DNA from: Enterobacter dykesii
GTDB lineage: Bacteria; Pseudomonadota; Gammaproteobacteria; Enterobacterales; Enterobacteriaceae
Length of the DNA: 64,000 nt
Assembly (NCBI RefSeq): GCF_008364625.2
Contig: NZ_CP126604.1
Coordinates: 1,116,001-1,180,000, forward strand
Direction: 5' to 3'
Part shown: one piece after another, positions 29,038-39,346 of the stretch
How positions within the stretch are numbered: position 1 is the stretch's first letter
Layout of the letters: every line of letters begins with the position of its first letter
The notes under the pieces: generated by a model
The model's database searches: none
Told to the model about the DNA's origin: nothing
What the model saw: only the letters and a program-made list of their open reading frames with translations
Program-made: the position numbers and the translations under genes

Positions 29038-29830
29038 CACGTTTTCCCAGCGGCACCACCAGCGGCGTACCCGCCACCGGATCGTCAATAATTATGCAGC
29101 GCATGCCGTAGATCCGCTCGATCAGGTTCGGCGTGACAATCTCTTTCGGCGCGCCCTGCGCCACAATCTCACCGTCGCGAAGCGCAATCAAATGCGTGGC
29201 GTAGCGGCACGCCTGGTTTAAATCGTGCAGCACCGCCGCTAGCGTATACCCCTGCGTGCGGTTCAGCTCGCTCAGCAGCTCCAGCAGATCAATCTGATGG
29301 CTGATGTCCAGCCACGTTGTCGGCTCGTCCAGCAGCATAATGGAGGTCTCCTGCGCCAGCACCATTGCGATCCACGCGCGCTGACGCTGTCCGCCGGAGA
29401 GGGTGTCCACGCTCTGCTGCGCCAGATCGGTAATGCCCGTCGCCCGCATCGCGCGGTTCACCGCCTCATCGTCTTCCTTGCGCCAGCGGGTAAACAGCGG
29501 CTGGTGCGGGTAGCGCCCGCGCGAGACCAGCTCTTGCACCGTGATGTCTCCCGGCGTGGTGGCGTTTTGCGCCAGCAGCCCGATGCGTCTGGCCACCTCT
29601 TTGCTGGCGAAGCGCTGGATCTGCTCCCCGTCGAGAAACACGCTGCCTTCAGCCGGCGTCATCAGGCGGCTCAGCGTGCGCAGCAGGGTCGATTTGCCGC
29701 AGCCGTTCGGGCCGATAATGGCCGTGAAGTGCCCGTCCGGAATGGCGACGGATAACTCACGGGCAATGATTTTTTTGCTGTAGCCGAGGGTTAAATTTTC
29801 GCCGCGCAAGCGGGTGGTTGAATCAGTCAT
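29030..29830 (-). CDS. fepC: Ferric enterobactin ABC transporter ATPase
   Basis: 266 residues from ATG 29830 (MTDSTTRLRGENLTLGY as in E. coli); the frame open to 29971 is inside fepG. Walker A GPNGCGKST, signature LSGGQRQR, Walker B IMLLDEPT, and H-loop VLHDLNQ. Energises import by FepD/FepG. Overlaps fepG by four bases. It ends GTPLVVPLGKRAV, about five residues shorter than E. coli FepC, because the intergenic repeat supplies an early stop. Confidence 0.96.
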   Translation of the reverse strand: MTDSTTRLRGENLTLGYSKKIIARELSVAIPDGHFTAIIGPNGCGKSTLLRTLSRLMTPAEGSVFLDGEQIQRFASKEVARRIGLLAQNATTPGDITVQELVSRGRYPHQPLFTRWRKEDDEAVNRAMRATGITDLAQQSVDTLSGGQRQRAWIAMVLAQETSIMLLDEPTTWLDISHQIDLLELLSELNRTQGYTLAAVLHDLNQACRYATHLIALRDGEIVAQGAPKEIVTPNLIERIYGMRCIIIDDPVAGTPLVVPLGKRAV

Positions 29831-30819
29831 TTCTTGCGTGACTCCTGAACGAGCAAGACGATGAGGTAAATCCCGCCGAGGCTGACGGTCACCACGCCCA
29901 CCGGCAGTTGATAAGGCATAAACAGCCGCTGGGCGCAGAGATCGGCGGCCAATAGCAGCAGCGCGCCGCACAGCGCCGCCTGAGTTAATCCCCAGCGCGC
30001 CGTCCCGCTAAGGCGCCGCGCGATGTGCGGTGCCACGAGGGCGATAAACGAGATTGGCCCGGCAATCGCGGTGGAGGCGGCGGTCAGCAGTACGGCGACC
30101 AGCATCAGCATCAGGCGCGAGCGTTCAACGCCCACGCCCAGCGCGCAGGCGCTGTCGTCGCCCATCTCCAGCAGGCGCATACGGCGCACCAGCAGCAGCG
30201 CGCCGATAAACATCAGCACAATCAGCGGTGCCGCGGGCCAGGTTTTGCCCCACGTCAGGCCGTTGAGCGACCCGGCGTACCACAGCCCGGCGGAGAGCGC
30301 GGTTTCCAGCGAGGCCTGCAGTAAAAGCCAGGTGTTAAAGGCCATCAGCATGGCGCGGATGCCGATCCCGATGATGATCAGGCGGAAGGTGTCGATACCG
30401 TTGCGCCAGGCCAGCGCCCAGATCAGCAAGGACGTCAGAATGCCGCCCGCCATCGCCGTAAAGGTAATGGCCGTCAGGTGCTGACCAAACAGCACCATCG
30501 CCACCAGCACGCCGCTCCAGGCCCCTGTGTTAAGGCCCATCACGTCCGGGCTGCCGAGCGGGTTGCGCATCAGCGACTGGAATATCGCACCGCTCACGCC
30601 GAGCGCCGCGCCGACCAGAATCGCCATCGCCACGCGCGGGAGACGCCACTCCGTCACCACCATCGTGATGTTGCGCGGCGCGCTGCCGAGCAGGGCGTTG
30701 AAGACCTGAGTAAAGTCGAGCGTCACCGCGCCGCTGCGCAGGCTCCAGACCGCCAGCAGCAGAATGAGGATACTTAGCAGCGAAACGCTGGTGAGTAAAC
30801 GACGGGACGGGGCCATCAT
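29827..30819 (-). CDS. fepG: Ferric enterobactin ABC permease
   Basis: 330 residues, about nine to ten membrane helices, FecCD family. Contains the FecCD signature regions MRNPLGSPDVMGLNTGAWSGVL and GPISFIALVAPHIARR, the latter contacting the ATPase. Overlaps both fepD (30816-30819) and fepC (29827-29830) by four bases, so all three are coupled. Confidence 0.95.
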   Translation of the reverse strand: MMAPSRRLLTSVSLLSILILLLAVWSLRSGAVTLDFTQVFNALLGSAPRNITMVVTEWRLPRVAMAILVGAALGVSGAIFQSLMRNPLGSPDVMGLNTGAWSGVLVAMVLFGQHLTAITFTAMAGGILTSLLIWALAWRNGIDTFRLIIIGIGIRAMLMAFNTWLLLQASLETALSAGLWYAGSLNGLTWGKTWPAAPLIVLMFIGALLLVRRMRLLEMGDDSACALGVGVERSRLMLMLVAVLLTAASTAIAGPISFIALVAPHIARRLSGTARWGLTQAALCGALLLLAADLCAQRLFMPYQLPVGVVTVSLGGIYLIVLLVQESRKK

Positions 30820-31820
30820 GCGCCACCTCCGCGTTTACGGCGTACCAGGAAGATCAGCACCGGCGCGCCGATAAAGGCGCTGACCACCGAGACGCGCAGC
30901 TCGCCGGGCACCAGCAGGCGGCCCAGCACGTCGGCAAACAGCAGCAGGGCAGGGGTGGCAAGCAGCGTCACCGGCAGCGACCAGCGGTGATCTGCTCCCA
31001 CCAGCCAGCGCGCCATGTGCGGCATCATCAGGCCAATAAAAGCGATCGGGCCGACCACGGCGGTCGCGCTGCCGCACAGTACGGTGATGGCGAACAGACC
31101 AATCAGCTGCGTGCGCGCCACGCGGTTGCCGAGGGCGGTCGCGGTGTCGCTGCCGAGGCTCAGGCTGTTGAGCGACCGGCTTAAAAACAGCGCCACGGCG
31201 GCAGCGATAATGACCGGGATCGCCACCACTTTTAGGGTTTCAAGGGTACGGATATCCAGCGAACCGGCCTGCCAGAAGCGCAGCTGGTCGTAGACGTCCG
31301 GGTTGAGCAGGGCGATGCCGTTGGACAAGCCTTCCAGCACCGCCGCGAGCGCTACGCCCGCAAGGGTCAGGCGTACCGGGCTCAGCTGCCCGCCGCCCTG
31401 GCTGCCGGTAAAGGCGACGACCAGCGAGGCGGCCAGCGCGCCGCAGAAGGCCATCACCAGCTGTTCAGAGGGCGAGGTCAACCCGAACAGCGCCGCGCCG
31501 AGCACGATAGCAAAGCTGGCGCCGGAGTTAACACCGAGGATACCGGGGTCCGCCAGCGGATTGCGGGTAAGGGTTTGCATCAGGGCACCGGCAAGGCCGA
31601 GCGCGCCACCGGCCAGCAGTCCGGCAAGGGTGCGGGGCAGCCGGGCGTCGAGCACGATGACGCAGTCGGCGCTCTGGCAGGTGCCGGAGAGCGCATCAAC
31701 AATAACGGACGCGGGCAGCGGCTTCGCGCCAACCAGCAGACTGAGTGCAATTGCAAGGCTCAGGAGCAGCAATAAAACGGGCACGGCAACGGCGCGCACC
31801 GAAGAAGAGGAAAACGACAT
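30816..31820 (-). CDS. fepD: Ferric enterobactin ABC permease
   Basis: 334 residues from ATG 31820, matching the E. coli length; an ATG four codons upstream is possible. FecCD-family membrane protein with ARLPRTLAGLLAGGALGLAGALMQTLTRNPLADPGILGVNSGA and VGPIAFIGLMMPHMAR. Pairs with FepG to form the inner-membrane channel. First gene of fepDGC, directly below a strong Fur box. Confidence 0.95.
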   Translation of the reverse strand: MSFSSSSVRAVAVPVLLLLLSLAIALSLLVGAKPLPASVIVDALSGTCQSADCVIVLDARLPRTLAGLLAGGALGLAGALMQTLTRNPLADPGILGVNSGASFAIVLGAALFGLTSPSEQLVMAFCGALAASLVVAFTGSQGGGQLSPVRLTLAGVALAAVLEGLSNGIALLNPDVYDQLRFWQAGSLDIRTLETLKVVAIPVIIAAAVALFLSRSLNSLSLGSDTATALGNRVARTQLIGLFAITVLCGSATAVVGPIAFIGLMMPHMARWLVGADHRWSLPVTLLATPALLLFADVLGRLLVPGELRVSVVSAFIGAPVLIFLVRRKRGGGA

Positions 31821-31837
31821 AGCAACATCCATGATTT

Positions 31838-31856
31838 GATAATGATAGTGATTATC
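31838..31856. promoter_or_regulatory. Fur box between fepD and entS
   Basis: GATAATGATAGTGATTATC matches the 19-base Fur consensus GATAATGATAATCATTATC at 17 positions. Serves the divergent fepDGC and entS promoters. Confidence 0.85.
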
Positions 31857-31928
31857 GTTATCTATCTTATTTGGCTATGTTAGCATGTGCGCCCATGGAA
31901 TGGGTAGAAATAGACTCAAGGCTTTGTC

Positions 31929-33176
31929 ATGAATCAAAAATCCTGGCTGCTCAACCTCAGCCTGCTTAAAACGCACCCGGCCTATCGCGCCGTGTTTATC
32001 GCTCGCTTTATCTCCATTTTGTCCCTCGGGCTGCTTGGCGTGGCCGTGCCGGTACAGATCCAGACCCTGACGCACTCCAGCTGGCTGGTGGGGTTATCCG
32101 TCACCTTAACCGGCGGCGCGATGTTCATCGGCCTGATGGTCGGCGGCGTGCTGGCGGACCGCTACGAGCGCAAGAAGCTGATTCTGTTGGCGCGCGGCAC
32201 CTGCGGCGTGGGCTTTATTGGGCTGTGTCTGAACGCGATGCTGCCGGAGCCGTCGCTGATCGCGATTTATGCCCTGGGACTGTGGGACGGCTTTTTTGCC
32301 TCGCTGGGCGTGACGGCGCTGCTGGCGGCGACGCCCGCGCTGGTCGGGCGCGAGAACCTGATGCAGGCGGGGGCGATTACCATGCTCACCGTGCGTCTGG
32401 GCTCGGTGATTTCGCCAATGGTGGGTGGCCTGCTGCTGGCGACCGGCAACGTGGCCTGGAACTATGGGCTTGCGGCGGCGGGAACCTTTATCACCACGCT
32501 GACGCTGCTGCGCCTGCCGCTTCTGCCCCCTCCGCCGCAGCCGCGCGAGCATCCGCTGAAATCGCTGATGGCCGCTATTCGTTTCCTGTTCAGCAACCCG
32601 CTGATTGGCGGCATTGCGCTGCTCGGCTGCCTGCTGACGATGGCGAGCGCCGTGCGCGTGCTCTACCCGGCATTAGCGGGAGAGTGGCAGATGAGCGCCT
32701 CGGAGATTGGCCTACTGTACGCCGCCATTCCGCTCGGTGCGGCGTGCGGAGCGCTGACCAGCGGCAACCTGGCGCAGAGCGCGCGTCCGGGGTTGATTAT
32801 GCTGCTTGCCACGCTGGCCTCGTTTATCGCCATCGGCTTCTTCAGCCTGATGCCGGTGTGGGCGCTCGGGGTGCTGTGCCTGGTGATTTTCGGCTGGCTG
32901 AGCGCCATCAGCTCGCTTTTGCAGTACACCCTGATCCAGACCCAGACGCCGGAAGGGATGCTCGGTCGCATCAACGGCCTGTGGACGGCGCAGAACGTCA
33001 CGGGGGATGCGATTGGCGCGGCGATCCTCGGCGGGCTGGGGGCGATAATGACCCCGGTGGCCTCGGCGAGCTGCGGCGGGTTTGTACTGGCAATTATTGG
33101 CGTGATTTTATTCATGTCGTTGGCAGAATTGCGCCGATTCAGGCAGGAGAGTGTGTTGAACGACGGGGCGGCCTGA
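31929..33176 (+). CDS. entS: Enterobactin exporter (MFS)
   Basis: 415 residues, twelve membrane helices, EntS/YbdA family of the major facilitator superfamily; exports newly made enterobactin to the periplasm. MFS motif [14 protein letters not shown] in the first cytoplasmic loop. Divergent from fepD with a shared Fur box. The last residues (NDGAA) and stop codon lie in an intergenic repeat (GCGGCCTGATGCCC), so the C-terminus differs from E. coli. Confidence 0.96.
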   Translation: MNQKSWLLNLSLLKTHPAYRAVFIARFISILSLGLLGVAVPVQIQTLTHSSWLVGLSVTLTGGAMFIGLMVGGVLADRYERKKLILLARGTCGVGFIGLCLNAMLPEPSLIAIYALGLWDGFFASLGVTALLAATPALVGRENLMQAGAITMLTVRLGSVISPMVGGLLLATGNVAWNYGLAAAGTFITTLTLLRLPLLPPPPQPREHPLKSLMAAIRFLFSNPLIGGIALLGCLLTMASAVRVLYPALAGEWQMSASEIGLLYAAIPLGAACGALTSGNLAQSARPGLIMLLATLASFIAIGFFSLMPVWALGVLCLVIFGWLSAISSLLQYTLIQTQTPEGMLGRINGLWTAQNVTGDAIGAAILGGLGAIMTPVASASCGGFVLAIIGVILFMSLAELRRFRQESVLNDGAA

Positions 33177-33215
33177 TGCCCTCATCCCGGCCCTCTCCCA
33201 CAGGGAGAGGGAGGA
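33168..33215. repeat. Hairpin repeat between entS and fepB
   Basis: Same family as at 21217: GCGGCCTGATGCCCTCA, TCCCGGCCCTCTCCC, loop ACA, GGGAGAGGGAG. Lies between convergent entS and fepB and includes the entS stop codon; likely bidirectional terminator. Confidence 0.82.
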
Positions 33216-33221
33216 AAAGGC

Positions 33222-34181
33222 CTACTTAAATAACGTATTCAATCTGTCTAACACCAACATCGCGCTGTAATAATCCAGGCGGAACGTCTCGGTTCCCAAT
33301 GCCCAGACCCGTTTGTTTTTCACCGACGGCAAATGCGCCAGCAGCGGGTTCGCGTAAATCGCATCCACGTCTTTCTGGTCACCGGCAAACACAAACAGCC
33401 CTTCGCCGTTCAGCCCCGTCGCCAGATTTTCACCGCCCAGCTGAATGATGTCGTGGCGTTTACCCTGGCTTTTGGAGGTCTGCAGCCCGGCGGGCAGCTC
33501 CGCCAGCATAAAGCCCAGTTGGTGCAGCAGCTTGCCCTGCGCGGATTCCGCAGTCCACAGGTTGGCGCTGTGCGCGGCGGCAGTGTAGACGATGGCGTTT
33601 ACCGGCTGCGGCGGCAGCTTCATCTGCTCTTTAACCTGCGCGAGCTGTTTATCAAACGCGGCAATGCGCTCTGCGGCCTGTTTTTCCTGCCCGGTAATGG
33701 TGCCCAGCTGGGTCAGCAGTTCCTGCCAGCTCTTGTCGTCGTAGTTGATGATAAGCGTTGGGGCGATGGCGGAGAGCTGATCGTACAGCGCCAGCGCGGA
33801 ATCCCCGCCGGTGGCGCTAATCAAAATTAGATCCGGCATTTGCGCGGCGACCGCTTCGGCGCTCGGTTCGCCAATGTACAGTCGTGCAACCTTGCGCTGT
33901 TTCGCAATATCGCCCCACTGACGCAAAAAGCCCTGCGCATCCGCCACGCGGTTGTTCGGCGTGGTGGCGCCGCTGGCAACGACCGGTGCGTCAATCGCCA
34001 GCAGGGAGCCGGTTAAGGTCACGCTGGTAGAGACAATGCGCGTCGGTTTGCTCTCAAGCGTGTGAACGCCGCGGCTGTCGGTCACCTGACGCGGCCAGTC
34101 GGCGGCAACGGCTGAGGCAAGTCCTAAAACAAAAAGTCCAGGTAAAAGCAGGGTATTACGGAATACGAAAGGGAATCTCAC
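33222..34181 (-). CDS. fepB: Periplasmic ferric enterobactin-binding protein
   Basis: 319 residues. Signal peptide to about residue 26 ([10 protein letters not shown]), then a TroA/FhuD-type substrate-binding fold joined by a long helix; seen as [27 protein letters not shown] and [17 protein letters not shown]. Carries ferric enterobactin from FepA to FepDGC. Divergent from entC across Fur boxes. Confidence 0.95.
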   Translation of the reverse strand: MRFPFVFRNTLLLPGLFVLGLASAVAADWPRQVTDSRGVHTLESKPTRIVSTSVTLTGSLLAIDAPVVASGATTPNNRVADAQGFLRQWGDIAKQRKVARLYIGEPSAEAVAAQMPDLILISATGGDSALALYDQLSAIAPTLIINYDDKSWQELLTQLGTITGQEKQAAERIAAFDKQLAQVKEQMKLPPQPVNAIVYTAAAHSANLWTAESAQGKLLHQLGFMLAELPAGLQTSKSQGKRHDIIQLGGENLATGLNGEGLFVFAGDQKDVDAIYANPLLAHLPSVKNKRVWALGTETFRLDYYSAMLVLDRLNTLFK

Positions 34182-34206
34182 AGCGCGACATCCTGTTTTT
34201 GTTGAA

Positions 34207-34340
34207 GATAATGCTTCTCATTTTCATGGTTGCCGCGAAGGGATGCAAGCTTTTGTCGCATAAGTTATTTGCCCGACGGTTGACAGCGAAGCGATGTGGG
34301 ATTAGGTTAGCCGACGAAAATATAAATGATAATCATTATT
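34207..34340. promoter_or_regulatory. Two Fur boxes between fepB and entC
   Basis: GATAATGCTTCTCATTTTC at 34207-34225, nearer fepB, and ATAAATGATAATCATTATT at 34322-34340, nearer entC, each match 15 of 19 consensus positions. The second ends 29 bases before the entC ATG. This pairing of two Fur sites in the fepB-entC divergent region is known in E. coli. Confidence 0.75.
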
Positions 34341-34369
34341 GCTTCTTTTATCATTTTGAGGAGGATGAT

Positions 34370-35545
34370 ATGGACACGTCCCTGGCTGAGGAAGTTCAGC
34401 ACACCGCGACCACGCTGCAATCAGACAGCTTTTTCTTTATGTCGCCTTACCGCAGTTTTACTACCTCAGGCTGTTTTGCCCGCTTCTCTGAACCCGCCGT
34501 CGGCGGCGACGATCCGGCCGGGCACTTCCAGCAAAAATTAGCCCAGGCCTTCCGGAATGCAAAAGCCAGCGGCATCGCCCATCCGGTCATGGTTGGAGCC
34601 ATCCCTTTCGATACCCGCAAGCCGTCTTCGCTGTTTATTCCCGAACGCTGGCAGACGTTTTCCCGCCCGGCACGTCAGCAGTCCGCACGCTATTTTTCCG
34701 GCTCGCAGGCGCTGAAGGTGGAAAAACGCACCGAGATCCCCCCGCAGCCCGTGTTCGAAGAGATGGTCGCTCGCGCCGCGTCGCTCACCGCAACGCCGCG
34801 GGTGAACAAGGTGGTGCTGTCGCGCCTGATTGATATCGCGACCGATAAACACATTGATAGCGGTGCGCTGATGGAGCGGCTGATCGCCCAGAACCCGGCG
34901 AGCTTTAACTTCCACGTGCCGCTGGAAGACGGCGGGGTGCTGCTGGGGGCAAGCCCGGAACTGCTGCTGCGTAAAGAGGGCGCGCACTTTAGCTCGCTGC
35001 CGCTGGCAGGCTCGGCGCGTCGTCAGCCGGATGACGTATTAGATCGCGAAGCGGGCAATAAGCTGCTGGCCTCCGAAAAGGACCGTCACGAGCATGACCT
35101 GGTGACCCAGGCGATGAAGGCCATTCTGGCTCCGCGCAGCCACCACCTGAGCATGCCGTCTTCCCCGCAGCTCATCACCACGCCGACCCTGTGGCATCTG
35201 GCGACGCCGGTTGAAGGCGAGGCGCGTGAAAATGAAAACGCCCTGACGCTGGCCTGTCTGCTGCACCCGACCCCGGCGCTGAGCGGCTTCCCGCATGAGG
35301 CGGCAAAAGAGCTGATTGCCGAGCTGGAGCCGTTTGACCGCGAGCTGTTCGGCGGCATCGTCGGCTGGTGCGACAGCGAAGGTAACGGCGAGTGGGTGGC
35401 GACCATCCGCTGCGCGCGTCTTCGTGAAAATACCGTTCGCCTGTTTGCCGGTGCGGGCATTGTGCCTGCCTCTTCGCCGGTGGGTGAGTGGCGCGAAACA
35501 GGCGTGAAGCTCTCCACCATGCTCAATGTTTTTGGCCTGCACTAA
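34370..35545 (+). CDS. entC: Isochorismate synthase
   Basis: 391 residues from ATG 34370 (MDTSLAEEVQ as in E. coli, GAGGAGG upstream); the frame opens at 34199 inside the promoter region. Converts chorismate to isochorismate, first step of dihydroxybenzoate synthesis. Chorismate-binding domain with LPLAGSARRQPD, LASEKDRHEHDLV, TPTLWHLATP, HPTPALSGFP and the late RLFAGAGIVPASSP. First gene of entCEBAH. Confidence 0.96.
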   Translation: MDTSLAEEVQHTATTLQSDSFFFMSPYRSFTTSGCFARFSEPAVGGDDPAGHFQQKLAQAFRNAKASGIAHPVMVGAIPFDTRKPSSLFIPERWQTFSRPARQQSARYFSGSQALKVEKRTEIPPQPVFEEMVARAASLTATPRVNKVVLSRLIDIATDKHIDSGALMERLIAQNPASFNFHVPLEDGGVLLGASPELLLRKEGAHFSSLPLAGSARRQPDDVLDREAGNKLLASEKDRHEHDLVTQAMKAILAPRSHHLSMPSSPQLITTPTLWHLATPVEGEARENENALTLACLLHPTPALSGFPHEAAKELIAELEPFDRELFGGIVGWCDSEGNGEWVATIRCARLRENTVRLFAGAGIVPASSPVGEWRETGVKLSTMLNVFGLH

Positions 35546-35554
35546 GGATCGCTC

Positions 35555-37165
35555 ATGACCATTCCCTTTACCCGCTGGCCTGAGGAATTCGCCCGGCGCT
35601 ACCGCGAAAAAGGCTACTGGCAGGATCTGCCGCTGACCCACATCCTGACGGATCGCGCGGACAGCGATGCCGTGGCGATCATCGACGGCAAGCGGCACAT
35701 CACCTACCGCGCGTTTAATCAGGCGGTGAATAACCTGGCGTCCGCTCTTCAGGCGCAGGGACTTCACCGCGGTGAGACCGCGCTGGTACAGCTCGGCAAC
35801 GTGGCCGAGTTCTACATCACCTTCTTCGCGCTGCTGCAAATTGGCATCGCGCCGGTTAACGCGCTCTTTAGCCATCAGCGCAGCGAGCTGAACGCCTACG
35901 CGGAGCAGATCAAACCCGCCGTGCTGATTGCCGATCGCGAGCACGCGCTGTTTGCGGGTGACGATTTTCTCAACACCTTTGTGGATGCGCATCGCTCGGT
36001 TCGCGTCGTGCTCCTGCGCGGCGATAAGGGTGAACATGCCCTGGAAGCGGCGATTGCGCGTCCGGCTGATAATTTCATCCCGAACCCGACGCCCGCCGAC
36101 GAAGTGGCATTTTTCCAGCTTTCCGGCGGCAGCACCGGCACGCCGAAGCTGATCCCGCGCACGCATAACGATTACGACTACAGCATTCGCCGCAGCAACG
36201 AAATCTGCGGAATCAATGCACACACCCGTTATCTGAACGCGCTCCCAGCGGCGCATAACTACGCCATGAGCTCGCCGGGATCGTTAGGCGTCTTCACCGC
36301 GGGCGGCTGCGTGGTGCTGGCGAACGATCCGAGCGCCACGCTCTGCTTCCCGCTGATTGAACGGCATCAGATTAACGTCACCTCGCTGGTTCCTCCGGCT
36401 GTGAGCCTCTGGCTACAGGCGATTGCCGACGGCGCAGGAAACGCGCAGCTCAAATCCCTGAAGCTGCTCCAGGTGGGGGGCGCACGCCTCTCCGCCACGC
36501 TCGCGGCGCGCATTCCAGCGGAAATCGGCTGCCAGCTTCAGCAGGTGTTCGGCATGGCGGAAGGGCTGGTGAACTACACCGCGCTCGACGACGCGCAGGA
36601 ACGCATCATCAACACCCAGGGCCGCCCGATGTGCCCGGACGACGAAGTGTGGGTGGCGGACGAATACGGCAACCCGCTGCCGCGCGGGGAGGTCGGGCGT
36701 CTGATGACGCGCGGGCCGTATACCTTCCGCGGCTATTTCAACAGCCCGGAACACAACGCCAGCGCCTTTGACGCCGACGGCTTTTACTGCTCTGGCGATC
36801 TGATCGCCATCGACGAGCAGGGCTACATCACCGTGCAGGGGCGCGAAAAGGATCAGATCAACCGCGGCGGGGAGAAGATCGCCGCCGAAGAGATTGAAAA
36901 CCTGCTGCTGCGCCATGAGGCGGTGATCCACGCCGCGCTGGTGAGCATGGAGGACAGCCTGCTGGGCGAAAAAAGCTGCGCGTATCTGGTGGTGAAACAG
37001 CCCCTGCGCGCGGTTGAAGTGCGCCGCTTCCTGCGCGAGCAGGGCGTTGCCGAATTCAAGCTGCCGGACCGCGTGGAGAGCGTGGATGCGCTCCCGCTGA
37101 CGCCGGTCGGCAAAGTCGATAAGAAACAGTTGCGCCTGTGGCTTGCTGAACGCGCCCGGGGCTGA
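35555..37165 (+). CDS. entE: 2,3-dihydroxybenzoate-AMP ligase
   Basis: 536 residues, E. coli length. Adenylates 2,3-dihydroxybenzoate and loads it on the EntB carrier domain. ANL-family motifs: [42 protein letters not shown] and the catalytic C-terminal Lys in GKVDKKQL. Nine bases after entC. Confidence 0.97.
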   Translation: MTIPFTRWPEEFARRYREKGYWQDLPLTHILTDRADSDAVAIIDGKRHITYRAFNQAVNNLASALQAQGLHRGETALVQLGNVAEFYITFFALLQIGIAPVNALFSHQRSELNAYAEQIKPAVLIADREHALFAGDDFLNTFVDAHRSVRVVLLRGDKGEHALEAAIARPADNFIPNPTPADEVAFFQLSGGSTGTPKLIPRTHNDYDYSIRRSNEICGINAHTRYLNALPAAHNYAMSSPGSLGVFTAGGCVVLANDPSATLCFPLIERHQINVTSLVPPAVSLWLQAIADGAGNAQLKSLKLLQVGGARLSATLAARIPAEIGCQLQQVFGMAEGLVNYTALDDAQERIINTQGRPMCPDDEVWVADEYGNPLPRGEVGRLMTRGPYTFRGYFNSPEHNASAFDADGFYCSGDLIAIDEQGYITVQGREKDQINRGGEKIAAEEIENLLLRHEAVIHAALVSMEDSLLGEKSCAYLVVKQPLRAVEVRRFLREQGVAEFKLPDRVESVDALPLTPVGKVDKKQLRLWLAERARG

Positions 37166-37175
37166 GGAACAGAGA

Positions 37176-38029
37176 ATGGCCATTCCAAAATTAACCGCTT
37201 ACGCGCTGCCGACCGCCGCAGAGCTGCCGACCAACAAGGTGAACTGGGCGTTTGAGCCTGAACGTGCCGCGCTGTTGATTCATGATATGCAGGAGTATTT
37301 CCTGAACTTCTGGGGCGAAAACAGCGCGATGATGCAGCAGGTGGTGGCGAATATCGCCAGACTGCGCGCTTACTGCAAAGCGCACAATATTCCCGTCTAC
37401 TACACCGCTCAGCCGAAAGAGCAGAGCGACGAAGACCGCGCCCTGCTGAACGACATGTGGGGGCCGGGCCTGACCCGCTCGCCGGAGCAGCAGCGCATTG
37501 TCCGCGAACTGACCCCGGACGAAGCGGACACGGTGCTGGTGAAGTGGCGCTACAGCGCGTTTCACCGCTCGCCGCTGGAGCAGATGCTGAAAGAAACCGG
37601 CCGCAACCAGCTGCTGATTACCGGCGTTTACGCCCACATCGGCTGTATGACCACTGCCACCGATGCCTTTATGCGCGACATCAAGCCGTTCTTTATCGCC
37701 GACGCGCTGGCGGATTTTACCCGCGACGAGCACCTGATGTCGCTGAACTACGTGGCCGGACGCTCGGGCCGCGTGGTGATGACCGACGAGCTGCTGCCGT
37801 CCGTTCCGGCGACCAAAGCCGCGCTGCGTGAGCTGATCCTGCCGATGCTGGACGAGTCCGACGAGCCGATGGATGACGAAAACCTGATCGACTACGGTCT
37901 GGACTCGGTGCGCATGATGGCGATGGCCGCCCGCTGGCGCAAAGTGCACGGCGATATTGACTTCGTGATGCTGGCCAAAAATCCAACCATCGACGCCTGG
38001 TGGGCGCTGCTGTCCCGCGAGGTGAAGTG

Positions 38030-38030
<1 letters not shown>
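37176..38030 (+). CDS. entB: Isochorismatase / aryl carrier protein
   Basis: 284 residues from ATG 37176. N-terminal isochorismatase domain (LLIHDMQEYFLNFW; KWRYSAFHRSPLEQML; GVYAHIGCMTTATDAF) hydrolyses isochorismate to dihydro-dihydroxybenzoate. C-terminal carrier domain bears the phosphopantetheine site Ser244 in DYGLDSVRMM, modified by EntD. Its stop codon shares one base with the entA start. Confidence 0.97.
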
Positions 38031-39197
<1,167 letters not shown>

Positions 39198-39346
39198 GCC
39201 AGGCAGATCAAAGTGATCGGCTTAACACTGTGGTGTAAATCTCTGGTTTGACCACGCATTATTGCGTTTCAAAGTTGTTAAATTTTTCCGGTTGTTCTAG
39301 AAACAAAATGTAACATCTCACTGTTTCACAACAACGGACAACAACT

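Noticed and set aside
39198-39346. CRP site before cstA
   Set aside because: AGTGATCGGCTTAACACT resembles half a CRP site, but matches are too few to assign.
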